Under the pieces are notes generated by a model that made no database searches, was not told the DNA's origin, and saw only the letters and a program-made list of their open reading frames with translations. DNA of 64,000 bases from Microthyrium microscopicum (Eukaryota; Ascomycota; Dothideomycetes; Microthyriales; Microthyriaceae): NCBI GenBank assembly GCA_010405405.1, contig MU004235.1, positions 1,502,538 to 1,566,537 of the forward strand, in the 5' to 3' direction. A program made the position numbers and the translations under genes. Shown one piece after another: positions 21,831-31,967 of this stretch (its first letter is position 1; every line of letters starts with the position of its first letter).

Positions 21831-23202
21831 AGGCAAAGAAGAAGAAGATGAAGACATGCTCCGGGTTGTTGCTCAGAGGAAACGAGTCCCTTGTCATTTG
21901 GCGACTTTCCTCGCAAGCCTGACAGTATCTCGATCCTAGTTCTCAGTCTTTGAAATTTATTATGCATTAAAAGTAGGTGGAGCCGCTCAAGTTTACGACG
22001 AACACGCCATTCTTACCCCGATTCTGCTTTGTTTTCTTTTTGGCTCGATTTGTCGAAGTGTTCTTACACATATGTCCTTATTATGATCAATTGTTGGGTT
22101 GGAGCCATCAGGCTGGGACAGGGACTGCATGGAATAGGAGTTTGATATTTAGATATCCCTTGGTTTAGATTATATTTATGGAACCACTTGCTTCCAATCA
22201 AAGTTCCTGGGTCAATGTGAAGTACTGATATACAGAGAGTAGTCTCGCTTGTCCTGAATTCTTCAATTTCGTTTCAAATGTAGCCACTCATATACAAACA
22301 GTCTCATAGAAATCAGCAAAAATATATAGAGCTACTCTCGAGTAAGGCTCACAATCAGCCTCTCGCACTCGAATACGAAGTAATGATTGGCTTGTGCCGA
22401 AGAGAGATATAGGCGGCTGAGACCCGTATTAGAATGTACTAAATGGCGAGGGCATTAGCCAACGAGACACAAAGAAGAAATCAACCACAGCTACATTGAT
22501 TATGAACATCATGTCACTTGACATCTTCAAACAGGTCGAGTGAAGCAGTTTTCTGTAGGTCGTTGTGCGCAACCTTGCTAAGAATATCGATGTTTGACAT
22601 GTCAACAAACAGATCGATCATGCGGATGCTGAGACTCATATCTTCTGACTATGTGCTCTCTCCTGTCAAACTGCAGAGATTGTCAAGGAATGGGCTAGAA
22701 GTAACAGGAATGGCCAAGAGCTGCTCATGGAGCTACCTCACGGGCATCATGGCGGCATATCCAGCGTTTGTCTCTACTTTTATGCGCTTATACATCGCAC
22801 AGTCGCGGTTTCTCTGGAAGCCATCAAACTTCACGGCACTAAAATTTGGCTCTACCCACCAGAACAGTCTTTGCACTCTGGTCTACGCCTAGACTTTTCA
22901 ATAGTAAGCATCTGCATTCTACTTAACAATAACTAGGGCAAGCAGAACTCATAAACTAGCAAGACCTGACTTTCTAGTTCCCCCTAGCCTTCGAATTATC
23001 ACGATCACTGAGAGCAGAAACTTTTGTTGGGACGCCTTCTGATTCCGAAGTATATTCTATCTAATCGATGACTGAATTTCCAATTGCCGCTCGAAAGCCT
23101 GTCAATGCCTTTGATCTACCCATGTTGAAACTGGTTGTTATGCTGTCGCCGAGTACTTGGAGGATAGTAGCATTATTGTGCACTGGAGGACTGACCATAC
23201 TA
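21831..23202. other. interval between convergent coiled-coil genes
   Basis: About 1.4 kb with no gene I can support. A 124-codon open frame at 22518-22892 (+) and an overlapping one at 22727-22936 show no domain. The right end merges into the degraded tail of the minus-strand coiled-coil gene. Confidence 0.4.
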
Positions 23203-23388
23203 GCAACCATCATGGGAGACTGAGCTATCGGCGGTCTGTTGACTGCTCGAATCACCATATGGCGTGTAAGAAGATTGGAATTGAGCAGCCGTGGCATGAC
23301 CGTAGTCTTTCTGGTTCTGCTGGAAATTATGCGAGGACTGTGGCACATCGTAGTTGGACCGCCCAGAGTGCTGACTAGTAGGAGCATC
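23203..23388 (-). pseudogene. in-frame Gln/Asn/Ser/Tyr-rich extension beyond the stop of the 725-aa gene
   Basis: Directly after the TGA at 23389-23391 the same minus-strand frame stays open for 62 codons to a TAG at 23200-23202. It reads low-complexity prion-like sequence (DAPTSQHSGRSNYDVPQSS, HNFQQNQKDYGHATAAQFQ). Q/N-rich fragments continue beyond that with further stops. The composition is far from random, so this was or is coding: a lost C-terminal tail, or a stop-readthrough extension. The presence of further stops favours decay. Confidence 0.55.
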
Positions 23389-25566
23389 TCAATCACTGTC
23401 AGGTGTAGTGGGCGGGAAGAATCGAGACTTCTTGCCAGAGGCTCGAGGTTTTTCACCTTCCAGTTGCGGTGACTGAACAGCCTGCTTCAATGGAGCATGT
23501 GGCGTTATGCCCTGTTCTTGACCACCAGCGCTGTTGGTATTACTATTAGATCGCAGGAGCTCGAGCTCTTGGTCGCGTTCCCGAAGCTGACGTTCTAGCA
23601 TCACAATGTGGTGGTAGTAGCGATCGTTGTTCTGGGCGATCGATTGGTTATGATCCATGAGATTGCTGTTTTTGACCTCGAGGTCTTTCTTTTCTGCTTC
23701 AAGAGCCTTGTGGTTTGCTTCCAGATGATCCGCATAAGTAGACCATTGCTCATGCGCATTGGTCATTTCAGCAAGAGCTTTCTCGGCATCCTCTTTCTCG
23801 TAGCGAAGCTCGCCGATCAACTGCGCTTGTAGATGGACCTTATTTTCAGTGTGAACGTAATGATTCAAGTCATCGGCAATGCGCTCATGCTTCTCAAAGT
23901 CGCGGCAGTGCTTAGCCAATTCCTTCCAGACATCATCAACATCAGTTTTCATCGGACCCATGAAATCTTGCGCGATATTTTCGATGTTTTGCATGACACG
24001 ATGCACCTGATCATCGATCTTCGCGGGAAAATTATGCAGAGTTTTCGCATAGAAGTGGAGAGCATCTAGCTTTTCATCTGCGCCCTCGTCGTCCTTCGCG
24101 GCGTGCTCCAGCTGCTCGATGAAATATTTCATGCGCTCCGTACACTCCTTGGCCTCATCTTGCAGAGGCATGAAGATGTTATGACCAACATAAAGGCAGA
24201 AACGAGTTTGGCTCAGCTGATTTCGAGTGTCTGTAAGTTGAGCGAGGAGTGGCTTGTTCAAGCGCATTTGCTGGGCAGTCTCTTTCATGGCCTGTCGAAG
24301 CAGGAATGGATATTCAGAGCCAAGGTTGTCAAGTCGATAGCGAAGGATGCTCATTTCCTTGACCTTTTGTTCCAAAGCCAATTGATGGTCATTCATATTG
24401 CTAATGATTTGCATCTTTTCCTCGATATCAGGATTACAATGCGTCTCAACAAGGCCCTTCTGAAAGCGGACATCATCTTTGAGCTTGGTGATTTGCTTGT
24501 AGGCGAGTTGATTGATTCGCTCAATTTTATCCTCGTAGTCCCGTTTGAGCTGCTCACGCTTGTCCTTGGCTTTCTTTTTCTCAATATTGATGTCGCGAAT
24601 CTTGTTGGACGTCAACTTCTGGTGCTGCTCGGCCAACTGTTCCACAAGTTGCTCTTCATGCTGACGTTGCAGCTCCGCGATCTCATTGTCGTGTTCACCC
24701 CGCGATATCGAATTGCTTCCAGCAGAGGGACCACTATTGTAGCCACTGTCGTCGGAGTTCGAGCGCTGATGACGAGATCTATATATGTGTGGGATCATAA
24801 ATCCCATTTCAGGAAAATCGAGGTATCCCAATTCCTCAGCAATCGCGTCGTCCTGTACGCTAGGTATGACGTCCCCATGGGTTTGGGTTGAGGGACCTCC
24901 GAACGGGAATCCGAGTTCTGGAGAATAGAAGGACGTCGGTTCCTCGGCAGGCCCATCGTCATTTGCAGAAAGGGAGACTTTTATAGTGGGCGGTGCCTCA
25001 TGAGTGGTCTCAGTGGAAGTGGCAGAAGATGTTGGGGCAGACTTGCTTGCGGAAGCCAGTGCCGCCCGGAGAAGATCCATGGGAGTGGATGGCGCAGTCT
25101 GGACTGCCGTAACAGGCAATGTTGCTTCTACGATAGTCGCGGACGACAAAATCGCAGGAGTAGGCAGTGTCGCAGGAGTAGACTCAACTGTCACTACAGA
25201 TGTACTCGATTGCACCGCGACTACGGAAGCAACATTCGTATTCGATTCCATGGCAGCATACAGAAAGAGGAGGCACATCAGGAGCGATAAAGCCGCATCG
25301 TGGTAGTCGTGGCTCATGACTAGGGCTGCCAAGAGCGATATCAGGAATGGGCGCCACTTGGAGTCGCCATCTTCGGGTCCCTCATCCTTTGCCAAAGTCT
25401 GAGTGTCGCGCAATTGACGCGAAGGGGAGTCGGCACGCAAGTAGGCGTTCAGGAGTGTTGGTGCTCGGAGAACAAGGAAAGATGCGATCAATGACAAAGC
25501 GGCATCTCGATAGCAGCGGCTCATGACCACGGCCACGACGAGCCACACGATGAAAAGACCCGACAT
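23389..25566 (-). CDS. membrane-anchored coiled-coil protein with duplicated anchor (family member 2)
   Basis: Single exon, 725 aa, ATG at 25566. Residues 1-40 and about 70-105 are two copies of one hydrophobic module: VVMSRCYRDAALSLIASFL and LVMSHDYHDAALSLLMCLL. The same pattern occurs once in the 27600 gene (TVMSKNHLQAALLAIIALL). A Ser/Thr/Pro/Ala-rich linker (110-260) carries SNSDDSGYNSGP at about 269-280. Residues about 285-680 are coiled coil (EHDNEIAELQRQHEEQ, KKKAKDKREQLKRDYEDKI). The two anchors could form a hairpin or place both ends on one membrane face. Function is unknown. It ends TTPDSD, followed in frame by a coding-like Q/N-rich stretch. Confidence 0.85.
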   Translation of the reverse strand: MSGLFIVWLVVAVVMSRCYRDAALSLIASFLVLRAPTLLNAYLRADSPSRQLRDTQTLAKDEGPEDGDSKWRPFLISLLAALVMSHDYHDAALSLLMCLLFLYAAMESNTNVASVVAVQSSTSVVTVESTPATLPTPAILSSATIVEATLPVTAVQTAPSTPMDLLRAALASASKSAPTSSATSTETTHEAPPTIKVSLSANDDGPAEEPTSFYSPELGFPFGGPSTQTHGDVIPSVQDDAIAEELGYLDFPEMGFMIPHIYRSRHQRSNSDDSGYNSGPSAGSNSISRGEHDNEIAELQRQHEEQLVEQLAEQHQKLTSNKIRDINIEKKKAKDKREQLKRDYEDKIERINQLAYKQITKLKDDVRFQKGLVETHCNPDIEEKMQIISNMNDHQLALEQKVKEMSILRYRLDNLGSEYPFLLRQAMKETAQQMRLNKPLLAQLTDTRNQLSQTRFCLYVGHNIFMPLQDEAKECTERMKYFIEQLEHAAKDDEGADEKLDALHFYAKTLHNFPAKIDDQVHRVMQNIENIAQDFMGPMKTDVDDVWKELAKHCRDFEKHERIADDLNHYVHTENKVHLQAQLIGELRYEKEDAEKALAEMTNAHEQWSTYADHLEANHKALEAEKKDLEVKNSNLMDHNQSIAQNNDRYYHHIVMLERQLRERDQELELLRSNSNTNSAGGQEQGITPHAPLKQAVQSPQLEGEKPRASGKKSRFFPPTTPDSD

Positions 25567-27599
25567 TGCAGAGAACAGTAGTAACGTAGTTGGTGGTTAA
25601 GTGCGAGCCAATGATTAGAGGCGCTTTAGGAGAAGATGTTGGTGCGGTGGGTTCCTCGTTGCGAAAATGGGTAGATGAAAAGGTTGGTCGAGTGCGTGTG
25701 ATTAGTGTTGCTTTTTGGAGCACGAGGATTTGAGGGTTGGAGTGGTGTGTTAAAGTTGAGGTTTGAAGGAGAAGATGGTCTGGTGGGTTCGAGGTTATGC
25801 TGGTTTTCTCCCAAAGAGTGACTCTTGCTGTAGTGAAGTTCAAGCATGAGGTGGACTGATTTGGATACATTGGAGGGGTCAATGGGATTCCATATTGAAG
25901 GTGATCCTTATATATAAACTAAGTTGATAAGGACTTACTTGAACTATGAAGAAGAGACCTCCTCCGTAGTCTCCAGACGAAATGAAGTTACAAACACTGC
26001 TATCTACGATATGTAGTCTATGAGCAGTCCATTTCTCTTGCAAGTTTTCCCAGTGAGTTTCGGAACAGATCAAAATGGTCTCAAGCGCAGTCGGACATCC
26101 AAAGTACATGATAAGCTTCTCAATTGCTCGTTGCCTGTTGTAAAGTATTCACGCAGAGTTGGCTTGTTTGCGGGCCCCGGGACGCCATGGGATATAACTT
26201 GATGGTTTGCTTGTCCACCTGAGCTTTGTGACAAGATGGTTGGACTGTAAGGTTCAACGGCATGGCAAAATAAATGACACGCTCCCATCGAAGACGATAG
26301 GTACTACAAACGTTGTTAGGTAAAAGGGGCTATTCCTCCTATTATATTTGATACAATTTGTGACTCTGAACAGCCTTACGGTAAATAGAGCACTCGATAA
26401 AAGAGCGTAGCGTGTGCAAGCTAACGAGGTTGATGGGAGCGCGCAAATTATCTCGTCGACCTGTTGAAGGGTATGATTGTTAATCATTCGAGGGAGCAGG
26501 TACTTTCCAAATATCTGCTCCGGTATCCGATGAGCCAGAGCTAGTTGACATGCTGTGCGAAAAGGGAGCGCTCGAGTAGGTAGTTACTATCAAGACGGAA
26601 ACGATTTCCATGGCCGAGCTCCACCTCAATGGCCTTGAGCTTTTTCAATCGGGACAACAATGAAGAAGCAGTAGCTTAGTTTTACTTGTTGAATGCCTGT
26701 ATTCGCTTGTTAGAGACTGTCATCGGTCGACTTTCTGGCTACAGTGATACCGAAGTATTTGCAGAAACGGACCTTTCTATCTTTGGATATTATGCAGGAC
26801 TATTACATAATACTACATTGAGTATGAAAATCTCTTGGATTAAATCTCTATCCTGAGAATGTGCTTGGAATGGCCATGGATATCATACATCTACTTCGTA
26901 TATTGCTTTGAGTCTATTGCGAGTTTTGTCGTGCGGTGAAAAAATTGTCAATCAGCTACTGGGCACAACACTGGCCATCATCTCAACATCTAGAACTTGC
27001 CTTCTTCGACTTTTGATGTTGTAGTATAGTTGCGGTTTATCCATTGCAAATTGACTATTCTCTAGGAGATATGATGTTCACCTCGAAATTAAGCGCATTG
27101 CAATAGCACCTCTAAGAGTAGTCACCCAAGCTGTCACTTCCTCCTAAGGGAGAAGCTCTTTCCACGGCAAATTTGGAGGCTACCTTGAATACGAGCCTTT
27201 TTAAGAAGGTCCCAGTCTAAATGTAGTCACTCTGGGAGCAGTCACTGCTCGGGATCAACGCAACGTAATGTAAACATTAGAACCATCTCTTTAGACTCGT
27301 TCAACCTCTGCAGCCCACCAATTCCCTCACCACAAGGTCTACTCTCTTGTTCAAATCAATTCAAACTCCATCCTCCCTATCGCATCAGTGCAAACTACAT
27401 CTCTTCTATCACATCATTTAAAACTACAAATCTCCATCAACGATACTAGCTCTTGCTAATTTGCAGCAATCATCATCACCATCAATTGTCGTAGTCCATT
27501 ACCATCACCTACCTCTATCGCTTACCCTCCTCGTCAACTCCGAGCGACATCGGTAAATACTCTATACGACGGGTCCTTCTTCCTCGTCTTCCGAGCATT
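25567..27599. other. 2 kb divergent promoter region of two coiled-coil paralogues
   Basis: Lies between the minus-strand gene at 25566 and the plus-strand gene at 27600, so both promoters are here. GTCACT occurs at 27133, 27226 and 27241, and on the other strand near 25818. The 27300-27600 leader is pyrimidine-rich. A GATGGGAGCG-led element lies at 26432-26464. No other gene was recognised. Confidence 0.5.
27234..27279 (+). promoter_or_regulatory. promoter block shared with the 30825 gene
   Basis: GGGAGCAGTCACT, then GGGATCAAC, then TAAACATTA. The same order and spacing (GGAGCAGTCACT, GGGAGCAAC, AAACATTA) occurs at 30458-30504, before the next coiled-coil gene. About 370 bp separate this copy from its ATG and about 365 bp the other. 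Conserved order and position point to a functional regulatory block or a duplicated promoter. Confidence 0.6.
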
Positions 27600-29255
27600 A
27601 TGCCCAAGCCATCAGCCGTTAAAGCAACTCAAGTCCACGATAATATGTCCGCCTCATTCCTTGTTCTGCTCCTAGTAGCCACCGTCATGAGCAAGAACCA
27701 CCTCCAAGCAGCACTTTTGGCAATCATCGCGCTCCTTGCCCTGCTCTACATGGTATTGAGCGCGTCACCCAAGGCTACTTCTCCTCCAGTCGATTCGAAA
27801 CCTTCCTCGCCAGAATCCGATGCAAAGCCCCCATCTTCTGTATCGAATAACGCGGCCACCGATTCAACTCCTTCACCCGGGTCTGGTAAGGCAGTCATCG
27901 ACCCGGACCTCTACTGGTATGCCAATCCGTATAGCGAGTACTACAACTTCGACACTCCGCTGCCCAAACTGGAAGATAAAGATAGCAAGCACTCTCGGTC
28001 TGGCTCGAACGACAGTGGTTATAAAAGCGAGGACGACAAGCCAGTGCTTGGTGTTGATGTCATAAGCTTTCAGGACCATTTGAATGCCATGGAGGAGCAG
28101 CGTAACGAGACCTCGACTCTTACTGAGGAGCTCGAAACTCGAGTCCACGCACTCGAGCAAGAGCTGCAAGAGGAGCGTGCTAACACTGAGAAGGGTGAGC
28201 GAAACCAAGTTGTTTTGCGAAAGAGCCATAATAAGCTCATCAGCGAACATCGTCTCTTGAAGAAAGAGTTTAGAGCTTCGCAGATGTCAACCTTCCAGTT
28301 GAAGAAGGACCTTGAAGCTATGGAATATAAGTGGAAGGGGGAACTCGAAGCTAAGAATCTTGAACTTGAGCAAAATCTTGGAGCCGAAGAGCAGGACTTT
28401 AACAAAGAACTTGAAGCTGCAAAGACTCTCTCGAATTCCTTACTGAGAGCTACTGCAGCTGCAAATTCAAAGCTCATGAAGCAGAAGGACCAAATGGCTG
28501 AATACTCCAAGGCCAAAGATGCCTCAGAGCGCGAGCTCAGCCGAGCCAATGCAGCAATTGAGCTGCTTCAAAAACAAAACAATCTTGCTCATTCGGAGTA
28601 CTATACTCTCCATGGCACAGCGCTTGAGAAGGAGCGAATTATCCATCATCTCAATGCTAAAATCGTCGAACACCAAGCTTCCAAAGCACAACTCGAGACC
28701 TCCTTGAAAGAGCTTTCGAACGAGTATGCAAAACTTCTTCACTCAGCCCGAGATGAATCGCTGGTTGTCAAAAAGAAGGACAAGTGGCTCGTAGAGGGAA
28801 AGACAATGCTTAGCGAGAAGGGTGTGCTAGCTGGAAGTTCTCTCCTTGCCGGCTTTCAACGTAACCAACTCCGCGATGAGAACGACCTTCTTCGCATGGC
28901 GAACTCGTGGCCTCCATACCCATCCACGTTTTATGAACCTACTCTGGAACCAGAACACGTTGCTACTCCGCCAAATCTCTTGCCTTTCGACCCTGTTTCA
29001 TTCCAAGAGGGATTCCACGCACAACTTGCACTTCCACCGCAAGTAGATCTCTTGCAAAAGTTGCATCGAGTTGTCGACTCCGAAGAACTATCTCTTCAAC
29101 ATGAAGTGCTCATGTCCCCAGCCAAGTTCGTACCAAAAGAAGAGTTCCTAAAGCAGAATGATGTCTTCCTTGACTCGCCTCCCAAGAAAATTCCTGCTCA
29201 TGGCAAAGGCAAAGCATACCAGCTGCCAACTCCCCCCCCATGGCCCATGTCTTGA
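27600..29255 (+). CDS. membrane-anchored coiled-coil protein (family member 3)
   Basis: Single exon, 551 aa. A hydrophobic segment at residues about 18-54 (SASFLVLLLVATVMSKNHLQ, then AALLAIIALLALLYMVL) is the same module that is duplicated in the 25566 gene. The linker to residue 135 is Ser/Pro-rich with an aromatic stretch (LYWYANPYSEYYNF). SGSNDSGYKSEDDK follows at about 134-147. It aligns with SSDSGYKSGDDK of the 19121 gene, and both continue into a D/E-H-x-x-x-ME helix. Coiled coil runs from about 150 to 420, then a Pro-rich C-terminus (LPTPPPWPMS). An in-frame ATG at residue 16 (MSASFLV) is an alternative start. Role unknown; a membrane tether is inferred. Confidence 0.85.
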   Translation: MPKPSAVKATQVHDNMSASFLVLLLVATVMSKNHLQAALLAIIALLALLYMVLSASPKATSPPVDSKPSSPESDAKPPSSVSNNAATDSTPSPGSGKAVIDPDLYWYANPYSEYYNFDTPLPKLEDKDSKHSRSGSNDSGYKSEDDKPVLGVDVISFQDHLNAMEEQRNETSTLTEELETRVHALEQELQEERANTEKGERNQVVLRKSHNKLISEHRLLKKEFRASQMSTFQLKKDLEAMEYKWKGELEAKNLELEQNLGAEEQDFNKELEAAKTLSNSLLRATAAANSKLMKQKDQMAEYSKAKDASERELSRANAAIELLQKQNNLAHSEYYTLHGTALEKERIIHHLNAKIVEHQASKAQLETSLKELSNEYAKLLHSARDESLVVKKKDKWLVEGKTMLSEKGVLAGSSLLAGFQRNQLRDENDLLRMANSWPPYPSTFYEPTLEPEHVATPPNLLPFDPVSFQEGFHAQLALPPQVDLLQKLHRVVDSEELSLQHEVLMSPAKFVPKEEFLKQNDVFLDSPPKKIPAHGKGKAYQLPTPPPWPMS

Positions 29256-29433
29256 GCAATCTGCTCGATGTGTATTGAGGCGCTCTACAACCTTCATGAG
29301 CTCTTCCTGGCCGGATTTGATCGAAAAGAAACTAATATAGATAAATCGCGTTTTGAACCGTCAAAGCCCCTGACCGAGTGCGATGTACCACCGGCAGTAC
29401 GGCGAGGATATACCAGAATTGAAAGCTCGGCTG

Positions 29434-29870
29434 CACGAATAATTTCTAGGGGAGAACGACGTCTTCTAGGACTCGCCTGATAAGCAAATTTCACTTGGTG
29501 ACAATAACGATCTTGACGCATCGTGTAGTCCGCAATTCGCATGCCGCATCTTATTGTCTCTCCAGCAGACTATAGGTGTTGACGCTGGCAACTAAGACGA
29601 AAATGGCTCCAATCATGTCGATTCTGGCAAAAAGAGTTTTGAAGAGGAGGATCATGATGAGGATGACCACGATCCTCCTTCAGAACTCGTACATATCATG
29701 TGGAGAGAGGATCTCCGTTGCTGGCTACGCACACGACGCGGGAGACGATGGTTTACCAGCTCTATTTTCTCAATTACCCTGTCGATCCATGCTTGGTCGA
29801 CTTTGGTTTCAGATACTATATACCAAGATGCTGTCCGAAAGTCTAGGTCCTGACCCCGGATGAGTAATTA
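29434..29870 (+). pseudogene. fossil C-terminal piece of a coiled-coil paralogue
   Basis: A stretch of about 57 bp beginning near 29438 matches the end of the 27600 gene (29143-29200) at roughly 75-80 percent. The relic reads FLGENDVF, stop, DSPDKQIS against FLKQNDVFLDSPPKKIP. The frame then continues with an acidic run (SGKKSFEEEDHDEDDHDPP), interrupted by stops. It lies directly downstream of the intact gene. It is best read as what is left of a tandem duplicate whose body has been lost. Confidence 0.6.
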
Positions 29871-30457
29871 CAGAATATTTCTCCTGGTTAGAATCGAATG
29901 GGAAGTTATGATATAGAAGGGGGACTGTGCGAAACCAGGAGGAAGTTGTTTGGATACCCCATCACTTAGACTACATCTATAAATGCATATATACCTCCCC
30001 AATACCCATAGTTTTGGCGTGATCGTGAGATTAAAGCTGCTCGAGAACCTAAGAAAAGAGGCAGGTCATATGCTAAATGATGACTTGATTGAATACAAAA
30101 GGCAAATATCAATTGGAGCTTGTATGCCAACGCCTGAAATCCAATATCTAATATTGCTCATTTGAAATGCCAATCTCGTTCTGACATTTGTTGGCTTCTA
30201 GGTATCCCAAATGTCTCACTCGTGTTGCATCTGCAATAATTGATATGAAAGATGGGTTGATAGCGAAGAGACTTGCGAGACTGGCGTCTATTTTCGTCGG
30301 CAAAGATCAATTCCTCGTCTGACACTGGGGTTTTGCTCAGAATTTTGGACTCAAATCGCCCAGAATACGGCTTTAGGATGTAGTCTAGCCATATCGCGGT
30401 CTGAGGTGCTTGTTCCCGGAGAGATACTCCATATACACCTCGACAATGATCCCACTG

Positions 30458-30504
30458 GAGGAGCAGTCACTCCTTGGGAGCAACACCCAGCAACACAAAC
30501 ATTA
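30458..30504 (+). promoter_or_regulatory. promoter block shared with the 27600 gene
   Basis: Contains GGAGCAGTCACT, GGGAGCAAC and AAACATTA in the same order and similar spacing as 27234-27279. It precedes the 380-aa coiled-coil gene. Confidence 0.6.
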
Positions 30505-30824
30505 TAAACATTTCCTCCTAGACCCCTCCGACCTGTTAGACCTCTGTTCTATCATATCACACTCCACGCGCTTCCAGATAATTATTTCCAATTTCCCAAT
30601 TCGAGCCACATCGCTACAAATCAATCTCTGCTTGCTATACAACAGCTCGCCTCCAAAACCCACCGATTTGCCATCAGTAAGGTATCTATCAATCAAAAGC
30701 TTTTGCATATTAGATTTACATTTCGATCACGCTAGTTTCAAGATTTCGTCATTATCCATGGTAGTCGAAAATTGCTTCTGCTCTTTATGAGTTTACTAAC
30801 CTCCCCCAGAAACTCCACAAACCG

Positions 30825-31967
30825 ATGCCTCAACCAAAACAGAAAATTCAAACGTCACAAGCACCTCGACCCTCGAAATGGCGATCACTCTGCAATAAAG
30901 CCGCGTTACTCCTACGGCTGAAACCAAAGAGTAGAAATCCCCAAGAGTCGCGGCCTGCAATCAACCACGAGTCCAGTCCTCTGGTACCACAGCAGCCAGT
31001 AAATCCTGCGGTCGGGAATCAACAAAGTCCAGAACCTGGCACTCCAGTCCGGCAACAAACCAAATCTCCATCACCAGACAAAGGCAGTCCCGACTTCAGT
31101 TATGCGGAATCACTACACATTGCGCGGAAGCGTCCAGCCACAAATGGGGGAGTCCAAGTCAATTCCAAATCCTCTCCAGATGCGGAAGCCGATGACACCG
31201 TAATATGGACCCAGCAATCTCCAGAACATCAACTTGAATCACCAACAAAACCCCAGTCAGTGGCAAACCATATGATGCGAAATTCCACATACCGAGAAAA
31301 GATGCTACAATTCCTCAAGGCCCGCATATTCAGTGGCAACGAACGCAAGCAGCGCCACGACGAGACAGTATACCTCCAACAGCAATCAATAACTAAGCTC
31401 CAAGCTAGCTTGGAAGCCGCAACTATCAAAGTCGATGGCTTACAAACCGATCTTGATATCAAGAATAGACGAATCAGCCGACTTCAAATGATAGAGGTCA
31501 AGTGTAACTCCAAAATCGTGGAGTTGAAGTCGAAGCTGCTTGCCAAAGAAAAGCAAATGGCGAGGCAAGCAACTCAAAGTCAAGCAGCCCAAGATCACAC
31601 TGCACGGCCCGCTGATGCGGACGATGCATACCGGAATGCAATACTGGAACTTCAGCGGGTCAAGCAGGAAGTGCTAAGATTGGAAATTGAAAACAATGAT
31701 ATGCGGCAGAAACTGGCTTGGAATCCAATCTCCAACTTCATAGAATTCGGTGGGTATCCTTCTGGTGGACGGGTTAGGACTGTTCCAGTTCAAGTTTTGT
31801 TTGATGATCGAGAGGCGAGCCCGACGTCGTCGATGCGAGAGCTGCCGCAGATTCCGGTTCATGATGGAGAGATGAGTACGATGTCGCCGTTGAGGGAGGT
31901 TCCACAGATACGCAATCATGAAGTACAAGATCGAGAAGAAGATGTTTTTGGGGAGGAATGCTTTTAG
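30825..31967 (+). CDS. coiled-coil protein (probable family member 4)
   Basis: 380 aa in one coding exon; the ATG follows a probable 5' UTR intron acceptor by about 15 bp. The N-terminus is basic with a short amphipathic or hydrophobic stretch (SLCNKAALLLRLKPKSR) rather than a clear anchor. Residues about 35-145 are Pro/Ser/Gln-rich and disordered. Coiled coil spans about 165-295 (QQQSITKLQASLEAATIKVD, LQRVKQEVLRLEIENNDMRQ). The tail has a short repeat: REASPTSSMRELPQIPVHDG and MSTMSPLREVPQIRNH. Membership in the neighbouring family is supported by position, architecture and the shared promoter block. The DSGxxS motif is absent. Function unknown. Confidence 0.8.
   Translation: MPQPKQKIQTSQAPRPSKWRSLCNKAALLLRLKPKSRNPQESRPAINHESSPLVPQQPVNPAVGNQQSPEPGTPVRQQTKSPSPDKGSPDFSYAESLHIARKRPATNGGVQVNSKSSPDAEADDTVIWTQQSPEHQLESPTKPQSVANHMMRNSTYREKMLQFLKARIFSGNERKQRHDETVYLQQQSITKLQASLEAATIKVDGLQTDLDIKNRRISRLQMIEVKCNSKIVELKSKLLAKEKQMARQATQSQAAQDHTARPADADDAYRNAILELQRVKQEVLRLEIENNDMRQKLAWNPISNFIEFGGYPSGGRVRTVPVQVLFDDREASPTSSMRELPQIPVHDGEMSTMSPLREVPQIRNHEVQDREEDVFGEECF

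Larger units (their letters stand above)
29256..30824. other. intergenic with a paralogue fossil and the promoter of the 380-aa gene
   Basis: The first 600 bp contain a fossil paralogue fragment (separate entry). From about 29870 to 30450 I see nothing coding. A shared promoter block lies at 30458-30504. A likely 5' UTR intron runs from about 30678 (GTAAGG) to 30810 (branch-like ACTAAC, acceptor CCCCCAG), just before the ATG at 30825. Confidence 0.5.

Noticed and set aside
22518-22936. Overlapping plus-strand frames between the coiled-coil genes
   Set aside because: No domain, no similarity to the neighbouring family that I can see, and frames are broken on both sides.
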